Source: Longimicrobium sp.
Lineage (GTDB): Bacteria > Gemmatimonadota > Gemmatimonadetes > Longimicrobiales > Longimicrobiaceae
Assembly (NCBI GenBank): GCA_030446945.1
Contig: JAUJMI010000135.1
Span: 1-8,627 of the forward strand
Direction: 5' to 3'
Length of the DNA stretch: 8,627 nt
Part shown: one piece after another, positions 1 through 5,027 of the stretch
How the letters are laid out: every line of letters starts with the position of its first letter
Position numbering within the stretch: the stretch's first letter is position 1
Program-made: the position numbers and the translations under genes
Notes under the pieces: model-generated
The model's input: the letters and a program-made list of their open reading frames with translations, nothing else
What the model was told of the DNA's origin: nothing
Databases searched by the model: none

Positions 1-141
1 GCTGATCTGTACCCAGTGGCGTGCACCCGACTTTCTTGCTTAACTCAAAGCACCATAAGCAGTAATCCGCTCTTCTCCCTGCGGAACTTCCGCCTAGAAA
101 CGCGTCTTGGTACGGTTCCCGGTACTATGCGCGCGGAATGA
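1..141. other. Gene-free stretch of lower GC
   Basis: I see no reading frame with coding character here on either strand. The first 120 bases are roughly 53% G+C by hand count, clearly below the rest of the window. A 6-bp inverted repeat (TGCTTA at 37-42, TAAGCA at 56-61) is present but too short to name. The stretch lies beyond the hairpin that follows the tRNA remnant, so it is probably ordinary intergenic DNA or the flank of an integration site. Confidence 0.5.
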
Positions 142-177
142 CCGAGCCCCGCAAGCGAAAGTGCTTGCGGGGCTCGG
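142..177 (-). terminator. Strong hairpin, probable terminator of the tRNA locus
   Basis: A perfect 15-bp inverted repeat (142-156 with 163-177) is separated by a 6-base loop. It starts 7 bases beyond the 3' end of the tRNA-Gly remnant in the minus direction, where a tRNA transcript would end. There is no real T tract after either arm, so it is not a textbook intrinsic terminator; it could act as a processing or 3'-protecting structure. Orientation is inferred from the tRNA remnant. Confidence 0.55.
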
Positions 178-184
178 CTTAGAA

Positions 185-251
185 GGAGCGGGAGACGGGA
201 CTCGAACCCGCGACCCTTAGCTTGGAAGGCTATTCAGACGGCTACGACCGC
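185..251 (-). tRNA. tRNA-Gly(UCC) remnant: perfect 3' half, D arm missing (pseudo-tRNA or att scar)
   Basis: On the minus strand the 3' half of a tRNA is canonical. It has an anticodon loop CTTCCAA (anticodon TCC, glycine) on a stem with 4 of 5 pairs, a five-base variable region GGGTC, a 5-bp T stem with loop TTCGAGT, and the acceptor strand CTCCCGC followed by T-CC. The next base is T, so CCA is not encoded. The 5' part is damaged. GCGGTCG followed by TAGC (revcomp of 241-251) resembles the usual GCGGGAG-TAGC start, but two acceptor pairs are lost. Only about 18 bases precede the anticodon stem instead of about 26, leaving no D arm. It is unlikely to give a normal tRNA. Either the gene decayed, or an element that integrates into tRNA 3' ends left a duplicated 3' half. 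Confidence 0.6.
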
Positions 252-254
252 CGA

Positions 255-305
255 CAGCCGCAGCAAAAGCCCAGCATTTCCGCCATTTCACCAGCAGCCG
301 CAGCA
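255..305. repeat. Direct repeat pair of 11 bases
   Basis: CAGCCGCAGCA occurs at 255-265 and again at 295-305, exactly 40 bases apart, directly beside the tRNA remnant. The spacing is near four helical turns. Short direct repeats next to an attachment site can be arm-type integrase sites, but GC-rich DNA gives such repeats by chance. Confidence 0.3.
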
Positions 306-320
306 CGATCCGGCAGGCAC

Positions 321-344
321 GTTCGTCACCCGGTTCGTCACCCG
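321..344. repeat. Perfect 12-base tandem duplication
   Basis: GTTCGTCACCCG is present twice head to tail (321-332, 333-344) without mismatch. Read on the minus strand it encodes Arg-Val-Thr-Asn twice in the frame that ends at 288. It may be a recent slippage product, or the repeated tail of a former gene. Confidence 0.6.
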
Positions 345-562
345 CCCTCGGCGCGCTAGGCCTGGTAGTACATTCCCTACCAGATGCAGAGGACCTGAGC
401 GGACCTGGAACGCGCCCGATCCGGGCCGCGTCCGGCACCCGCAGCCGGAATGGCGGCGCGAGTTCGTCCGCGAGGTACTGGGGACGCAGAGTGCGGCACC
501 TGACGAGGCGGTGGAGCCACAGCCGCTCACGAGCTGAGCGCCCGGCCGCGTGGCTCGCACTC

Positions 563-587
563 GCATGCGGCGCTCAAGGCCGCATGC
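563..587 (-). terminator. Hairpin downstream of the GHL10 gene
   Basis: A perfect 9-bp inverted repeat (GCATGCGGC at 563-571, GCCGCATGC at 579-587) has a 7-base loop. It lies about 130 bases past the stop codon of the GHL10 gene and has no T tract, so a transcription stop here is only a possibility. Confidence 0.25.
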
Positions 588-717
588 CCTGCTCTGCTGA
601 TCCCCGGTTCCCTGCCCTCGTACAGGACGCCGCAACCACTTCGCCGATCCCGTCCACGGCTGCTTGCTCGTGGGCGCGTGATCTTGGACCCGGAGGAGAT
701 GGAGCCGCAGTGATAGC

Positions 718-2367
718 CTAGTCCAGACGGACCGGTCGGCTCTGGTTCCCCAGTCGGTCCACGGCCGAGACCCACACCACCGTAGGCGAGCCGCTGAGGC
801 CGAGCGAGCTCCCGACCACCCACTCCCTCCGGGCTGCGGGCACGATCTCGGTGCGCCACCCCTCGGGCCAGCGTGACTGCACCACCCAGAGGAAGGGCTG
901 CTCCCCGCGGCTGGCCTCGATCACCAGAGTGCTGCCTTCCCCCTGGCGGCGCAGGGTGGCGCGGGGGGCGGGCGGCGGGTCGTCGTCGAGCCAGGTCGCC
1001 GGGGGCACCAGCGCCGGCTGCGCGTAGGTCTCGGTCATCAGCTTCCGCGTGAGCGAGTCGCGCCGCACCTGCACCGCCGCCTGCCGAGCCCGGATCGACT
1101 CGAGCCGCGCCGCCGACAGGGTGTCCGCACCGGGGATCGGGCCGTATGCCCCGTCCGGCATGAGGCTGCCCATGCGGAAATGGACATGGCCGTCGCTCCC
1201 CGGGTGCCCGCGGGCGATGTAGATCTGCCCCACGATCTCGTCAGGATGCCAGCCGCTGCGGTTCTGCGGCCCTGGCGCGTCGAGATTGACGTTGCCCGGG
1301 ATCAGCCCGGCGTAGAGGTCGCGCCCCTTCGGGTTCTGCTGCGCCCACCAGTTCAGCAGCACGGGGAAGCTCACGTCGGTGCGAGCGATCGGCCAGTAGA
1401 GCTGCGGCACGAAGTAGTCGAGGTTCCCGTCCATAAGCCACTTCCGGGAGTCCGCGTAGATCTGCTCGAAGGCGTCGAAGCCGCCAAGCTGGGGCGCGCC
1501 CCCGCGCCGCCAGGTTCCGATCGGACTGATTCCGACCTTCACCCACGGCTTCCTGCGCTTCACCGACTCGTACAGCTCCTCGACGTAGCGGTCCACGTTC
1601 GAGCGCCGCCAGTCGGCGCGCCCGAGAGTGCCGCCGGCCGCCAGGTACTTCGCGTAGCTGGCCGAGTCGGGGAAGTCCAGCTCCTTGCCGTCCGGGCCCC
1701 GTTCCCGGTACGGGTAGAAGTAGTCGTCGATGTGCACTCCGTCGATGTCGTAGCGATTCACCACGTCCAGCACGACGTTGATGCTGCGCTCCCGGACCGC
1801 CTCCTCGCCCGGGTCCATCCAGAGGTAGCTGCCGTACTCCTTCACCAGCTCCGGATTGGTATTGCTGATGTGGGTCGGGGCCAACGGGCCACGGGCGGAG
1901 GGATGCCGAGCGCGGTAGGGATTGAACCAGGCGTGCAGCTCCAGCCCGCGCGCATGCGCCTCGCGGAGCGCGAACTCCAGCGGGTCGTAAAATGGCTCCG
2001 GTGCCCTCCCCTGCTGTCCGGTGAGGTACTCCGACCAGGGCTCGATCTCGGAGGCGTAGAGGGCGTCCGCCGCCGGGCGGATGTGGAAGATGAAAGCGTT
2101 GAGCCCCAGCTCCCTTGTGCGGTCGAGCATGTGCACCAGCTCGGCCTTCTGCGAGTCCACCGGCAGGCCCGGACGGGAGGGCCAGTCCATGTTCGAGACG
2201 GCGGCGACCCAGACGCCGCGGAACTCCCGCACGACGGGCGGCGGCGCATCGGCCGGCGGCGCGGTGCGGCCTCCAGCGGAGGCGCAACCGGCGGCGAACA
2301 CGCAGAGGAGCAGGAGGGCGGCGCGTCGGGCGGGGCGGGTACCGCAGGTTCGAATCGGGGATCGCAT
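718..2367 (-). CDS. GHL10/DUF187-family glycosyl hydrolase, lipoprotein
   Basis: The product is 549 residues from ATG at 2367. I chose this start, not the one at 2472, because it begins a good lipoprotein signal: Arg-rich start, Leu/Ala core and FAAGC with lipid Cys28. There is no visible Shine-Dalgarno site. The mature protein should be anchored in the periplasm. Family signatures are clear: REFRGVWVAAVSNMDWPS (47-64), LHAWFNPYR (144-152), DIDGVHIDDYFYPY (207-220, with candidate catalytic acids Asp214/Asp215), KVGISPIGTWR, and YFVPQLYWP. A TIM-barrel glycosidase fold is expected. The last ~100 residues look like a beta-sandwich of fibronectin-III style. Characterised relatives include E. coli DigH, which cuts peptide-free (denuded) peptidoglycan glycan strands; B. 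subtilis YngK is another member. The substrate here is inferred from family. Length is usual. It lies ~320 bases downstream of an arsR pseudogene and probably has its own promoter. Confidence 0.9.
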   Translation of the reverse strand: MRSPIRTCGTRPARRAALLLLCVFAAGCASAGGRTAPPADAPPPVVREFRGVWVAAVSNMDWPSRPGLPVDSQKAELVHMLDRTRELGLNAFIFHIRPAADALYASEIEPWSEYLTGQQGRAPEPFYDPLEFALREAHARGLELHAWFNPYRARHPSARGPLAPTHISNTNPELVKEYGSYLWMDPGEEAVRERSINVVLDVVNRYDIDGVHIDDYFYPYRERGPDGKELDFPDSASYAKYLAAGGTLGRADWRRSNVDRYVEELYESVKRRKPWVKVGISPIGTWRRGGAPQLGGFDAFEQIYADSRKWLMDGNLDYFVPQLYWPIARTDVSFPVLLNWWAQQNPKGRDLYAGLIPGNVNLDAPGPQNRSGWHPDEIVGQIYIARGHPGSDGHVHFRMGSLMPDGAYGPIPGADTLSAARLESIRARQAAVQVRRDSLTRKLMTETYAQPALVPPATWLDDDPPPAPRATLRRQGEGSTLVIEASRGEQPFLWVVQSRWPEGWRTEIVPAARREWVVGSSLGLSGSPTVVWVSAVDRLGNQSRPVRLD

Positions 2368-2689
2368 GGCTGTCGTCGGGCTGGGGTATGTCGACCGCGA
2401 CGGGCCACAGTCGAAAGACGCTGTGGTCAGAATGCTGTCGTCAGTGGGTACTGAAAATCTACAGCGATTCACGCTGCGCGGCCAATATGCCCTGATCTCC
2501 CTCGCCGCCGAGTTCGTGCGCTCCCTCTCCCAAGCGGGGGAGCCAGATCAACCCCGACTGTCAGCATCGAACTCGATCTGAGGCGAGAAAGGCAGAGCAG
2601 GCACAAGCAGCTGTGAACGCAGCGGACCGTAGTCAGATGGGTGCAGGGGCTCCCTCCGGTGAGTTGTCAGACCGGAATGGCCCCGCTCC
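2368..2689 (-). other. Gene-free leader region of the GHL10 gene with a hairpin
   Basis: No gene is supported between the GHL10 start and the arsR remnant. At 2405-2426 an inverted repeat (CCACAG / CTGTGG, extended by an inner CG/CG pair with one bulged base) would fold in the transcript about 40 bases before the start codon, or serve as an operator. I could not place a convincing -35/-10 pair. A plus-strand open frame crosses this stretch but mostly mirrors the GHL10 gene. Confidence 0.35.
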
Positions 2690-2950
2690 GGCCAGCGAGC
2701 GCCGCCACCCGCTGGTCCGAGAGGCGGCGGTGGGGAAGCGACCCGCGGCTCCCGCTCCACGGGGCGCAGTCCAGCAGGCACACCCGGCGGTTGGAGGCGT
2801 CCGATGGCGTATGAGACCGGTGGCCTCGACGATGTCGGTGACATTCCATGCGTCGCCGCGCAGCGCCTCGACGATCGCAGGTCGCGACGGATCCGCGAAG
2901 CCGCGGAATCGCTTGGCCCTGGGGCCGAGCGATCGGGCAACCTCCGTCAT
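2690..2950 (-). pseudogene. Decayed ArsR/SmtB-family metal-responsive repressor (CmtR-like)
   Basis: Pieces of one ArsR-type regulator occur in order, but in different frames. The first frame, from ATG at 2950, reads FRGFADPSRPAIVEAL and then WNVTDIVEATGL, matching helix 1 and the start of the winged-helix domain. A second frame gives SDASNRRVCLLDC, where intact members have a recognition helix such as SNHLACLLDCGL (CLLDC at 2766-2780). A third frame gives VEREPR (2743-2760), the start of the wing. The second frame returns with RLSDQRVAAL (2697-2726). At least three frame changes are needed, and the C-terminal helices are lost. The Cys-x3-Cys pair matches the cadmium/lead-binding pair of CmtR-type sensors, so the ancestor probably sensed a soft metal. 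It is not expected to make a working repressor. Confidence 0.75.
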
Positions 2951-3051
2951 GAATCTCGCCGGAATCCAAGGCCGCGGCACGATCCCGCATGGGTAGGCGC
3001 CGCATCAGTACCCGATGGTACGACCAGCGCCTATGCGGTCGAGAGGACGAT

Positions 3052-3065
3052 GGGGCCGCGGCCCC
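3052..3065 (-). terminator. GC palindrome after the namZ gene
   Basis: GGGGCCGCGGCCCC is a perfect 14-base palindrome 21 bases past the namZ stop codon. It could fold as a 5-bp stem with a 4-base loop. No T tract follows on the minus strand, so terminator function is weakly supported. Confidence 0.3.
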
Positions 3066-3086
3066 GACAAAGGGCGATGGGGAGTG

Positions 3087-4337
3087 TCAGGGATACAACA
3101 GGTATCGTTCGCGCCGCTCCAGGAAGCGTTGCTCGTCCTGAGCCCACCGATCCATGAACGCCCGTAGCTCGCCCGCCTCGATGGCTTTGCGGAGCTGATC
3201 CGTGCCGGCCAAGCGGTCTACCCAGAACATCTCAGGGCTGCGGCGACTCGCCCCGATCCACTGGAAGTCCCTCGGGTGCAGCTGTCGGATTCGATCGATC
3301 AGCAGGACTGCGGTCGCGAGCGGGCGGTAGACCTCGCGATCGGTGACGATCAGCCGTACGCCGGGAAGGGTCTGGCCCGGAAACTTTCGAGCATCCGCCT
3401 CCACCGTGAACTCCACCACGGAGAAACGGACCCCCGGCAGCCCCATCGCGTTCATCTCCGTTGCGACCTTCTCCGCATCGAGCCAGGGGGCGCCGGTCTG
3501 CTCGAAGGGTAGATCGGTTCCCCGCCCCTCCGAGAGATTGGTGCCCTCCAACAGCACCGTTCCGGGATAGAGGAAAAGGGCTTCCAAGCGCCGGAGATTC
3601 GGCGAGATCCCCACCCAAGGAAGTTTCGTCTCGTCGAAGTGCCGATCCCGCCGCCATCCATCCATCGGGATCACCCTGAGGTCCGCACCGATGCCGAACT
3701 CCTCGTTGTACATCCGCGCGAGCTCACCCACGGTCATCGCATGCCGCATCGGAATCGGGTACATCCCGATGAAGGAGGCGAAATCAGGGTCGAGGACGTT
3801 CCCCTCGACGATCTCACCACCGATCGGATTGGGGCGGTCGAGGACCACGAAGGGGATCCCCTTCTCCGCGGCGGCCTGCATACCGAGCGCCATGGTCGAC
3901 ACACGGGTCAGCGGACGTGCCCCGCCGTCCTGGACGTCGTAGATGAGGACATCGATCCCGTCCATCATCTGCGGCGTGGGCCTGTGGGTGTCGCCATAGA
4001 GGGAGTGGATCGGGAGACCGGTCGCACGATCCACATCGGATACGATGATCTGCCCCGGCGGTGCCGTACCTCCCAGACCGTGCTCGAACGCAAAGAGCGT
4101 CACGAGCTGGAAATCGTCGTGTCCGGCAAGCAGATCGACGTTGCGGCGGCGCTGCCGGTCGATGCCTGTGTGATTGGTGATCACGCCGACCCTGCGCCCT
4201 GCGATCCACTCCGGAGGACTCTCCAAGAGGATCTCGAGTCCCGGCTCGGCTCCGGGGCTGGTCACGGCAGGTGGGGGATCCGGGGCGGAGGCGCAGGCAC
4301 CAACCATTGCGGCGACGACCAGGACGAGTCCTCTCAT
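3087..4337 (-). CDS. namZ: DUF1343 / NamZ-type exo-beta-N-acetylmuramidase, lipoprotein
   Basis: The product is 416 residues. Start ATG 4337 is chosen over 4406 because AGGTGA lies 5 bases before it and it opens a lipoprotein signal ending MVGAC (lipid Cys15). The sequence then follows DUF1343 closely: RVGVITNHTGIDR (49-61), FEHG (84-87), TGLPIHSLYG (106-115), YDVQD (133-137), VLDRPNPIGG (165-174), YPIPMRHAMTVGELARMYNEEF (193-214), and LLEGTNLSEGRGT (262-274). B. subtilis NamZ (YbbC), family GH171, releases N-acetylmuramic acid from the ends of peptide-free glycan chains; Glu85 matches the conserved Glu of the usual PEHG motif. Two conserved spots differ here: FAFEHGLGG where relatives have F(G/A)PEHG(F/V)RG, and ARPLTR where they have ARFYTY. 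Activity or substrate may thus differ. The enzyme should sit on a membrane facing the periplasm. It has its own promoter and is not tightly coupled to its neighbours. Confidence 0.9.
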   Translation of the reverse strand: MRGLVLVVAAMVGACASAPDPPPAVTSPGAEPGLEILLESPPEWIAGRRVGVITNHTGIDRQRRRNVDLLAGHDDFQLVTLFAFEHGLGGTAPPGQIIVSDVDRATGLPIHSLYGDTHRPTPQMMDGIDVLIYDVQDGGARPLTRVSTMALGMQAAAEKGIPFVVLDRPNPIGGEIVEGNVLDPDFASFIGMYPIPMRHAMTVGELARMYNEEFGIGADLRVIPMDGWRRDRHFDETKLPWVGISPNLRRLEALFLYPGTVLLEGTNLSEGRGTDLPFEQTGAPWLDAEKVATEMNAMGLPGVRFSVVEFTVEADARKFPGQTLPGVRLIVTDREVYRPLATAVLLIDRIRQLHPRDFQWIGASRRSPEMFWVDRLAGTDQLRKAIEAGELRAFMDRWAQDEQRFLERRERYLLYP

Positions 4338-4342
4338 TGCGT

Positions 4343-4348
4343 TCACCT
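4343..4348 (-). promoter_or_regulatory. Ribosome-binding site of namZ
   Basis: On the minus strand AGGTGA stands 5 bases before ATG at 4337. It decides the start: no comparable site precedes the upstream in-frame ATG at 4406. Confidence 0.7.
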
Positions 4349-4360
4349 GTGTCCGTGTCG

Positions 4361-4406
4361 GGAGGTACTGGCCTCCGAGCATACAACCGCCCGCCCCCTT
4401 TTTCAC
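4361..4406 (-). promoter_or_regulatory. Candidate sigma-70-type promoter of namZ with initial-leader repeat
   Basis: On the minus strand GTGAAA (4401-4406) and TATGCT (4378-4383) are 17 bases apart. Each matches 4 of 6 positions of the TTGACA/TATAAT consensus. Transcription would begin about 34 bases before ATG 4337. A 5-bp inverted repeat (GGAGG/CCTCC, 4361-4376) lies at the expected start of the message and could be an operator or a small leader hairpin. Confidence 0.45.
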
Positions 4407-4570
4407 GGCCGCCGACTCGGCACCCCTGGGAATCCGGCGGGAGGACGGGCGCGGCCGCCGCGTTATTCACAATCGCCAGAGTGAACCGCGCCGGGATTGT
4501 CGGAGGCTCCAACGCTTGAGAGATTGGAGCCAGGAACAAGCGGAGAAGATCGATTGCTCGGGCGAGATGA

Positions 4571-4603
4571 GCGGCGGGTCTGCCCCGAAGGGTGCCCCGC
4601 CGC
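4571..4603 (-). terminator. Nested hairpin with UUCG tetraloop
   Basis: On the minus strand an 8-bp stem (GCGGCGGG with CCCGCCGC; 4596-4603 and 4571-4578) encloses a second hairpin CCC-TTCG-GGG (4592 to 4583). C(UUCG)G is an exceptionally stable RNA tetraloop. It begins 33 bases after the stop of the small frameshifted gene and ends the receptor transcription unit before the namZ promoter. A T tract is lacking, so it may act with Rho or protect the 3' end. Confidence 0.45.
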
Positions 4604-4635
4604 CGGGGGTGACGCTCCGTCGGTGCGTGTGGTGG

Positions 4636-5021
4636 CTACGCCCAGGCCGCCGCGCGCGCCTGCCGTGCGGCCGTGGCCGAGCGGAGGTACAGGGCGCTGC
4701 GCGCGACGAGCATCGCCAGGGCTGGAAGCTCGCCGGTGATGCACTCGGACAGGGTGTGGCGGACCATCTCGAGGTCCTGCTTGTTCCCCCGAAAACTGCG
4801 TGTGCCCCGACCATCGTCTCGGCGATGACCGCCTCGACGGCCGCGTCCATCTTGGTCTGGCACTGTTCTGCCGCACACGGTTGCGCGTCGGTCTTGTGGT
4901 CGATCCCCCGGCTCCAGCGCCGAAGCGCGTGTCCCCGGTGGTAGTCGGCAAAGTCCTGGTACGTCTCGCTCCGGCGGAGGGAACGGAGGCGGGCGACGAC
5001 GTGGGCGCCGATCTCGCACAT
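4636..5021 (-). pseudogene. Small unknown gene with a single frameshift, coupled to the receptor gene
   Basis: I do not recognise this gene. ATG at 5021 lies 6 bases after the receptor stop, suggesting translational coupling; only a weak AGG precedes it. From 5021 to about 4797 one frame has strong G/C at third positions (residues ETYQDFADYHRGHALRRW ... MDAAVEAVIAETMVGAHAVF). From about 4795 to the TAG at 4636 the same codon bias continues in the -1 frame (RGNKQDLEMVRHTLSECITG ... RSATAARQARAAAWA). One base added near the G run (C4786-4790 on the plus strand) restores a 128-residue protein. It would be mostly helical, without signal or membrane segment, with Cys at 2, 49, 54 and 94. Explanations: a true 1-base deletion, a homopolymer sequencing error, or a -1 slip at TTTTC. 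Intact relatives would settle which. Confidence 0.65.
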
Positions 5022-5027
5022 CGGGAC

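Larger units (their letters stand above)
252..717. other. Gene-free stretch with short repeats
   Basis: These bases between the tRNA remnant and the end of the GHL10 gene contain only short, low-quality open frames without ribosome sites or recognisable domains. A plus-strand frame without a start (about 400-534, ending in residues EPQPLTS and a TGA) has fairly high GC at third positions and could be the tail of a decayed gene, but I cannot identify it. On the minus strand a frame ends with the doubled residues RVTNRVTN, encoded by a tandem repeat. No integrase motif is visible. Confidence 0.4.

Noticed and set aside
252..635. Possible integrase tail on the minus strand ending RVTNRVTNVPAG
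   Set aside because: The context beside a tRNA remnant is tempting, but I find no catalytic Arg-His-x-x-Arg or Tyr motif, so no gene is called.
491..721. Short plus-strand frame of 76 codons
   Set aside because: Low-complexity composition, no ribosome site, no recognisable domain; overlaps the end of the GHL10 gene.
1180..2454. 424-codon plus-strand frame opposite the GHL10 gene
   Set aside because: The GHL10 frame has family motifs over its full length; this frame has none and mirrors its codons.
3639..4484. 281-codon plus-strand frame opposite namZ
   Set aside because: Antisense to a well conserved family member; no ribosome site or motif.
4785..4797. Classical -1 programmed frameshift site (X XXY YYZ)
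   Set aside because: The heptamer C GGG GGA does not fit the rule; only a single-tRNA slip at TTTTC is possible, so programming is kept as an alternative, not a call.
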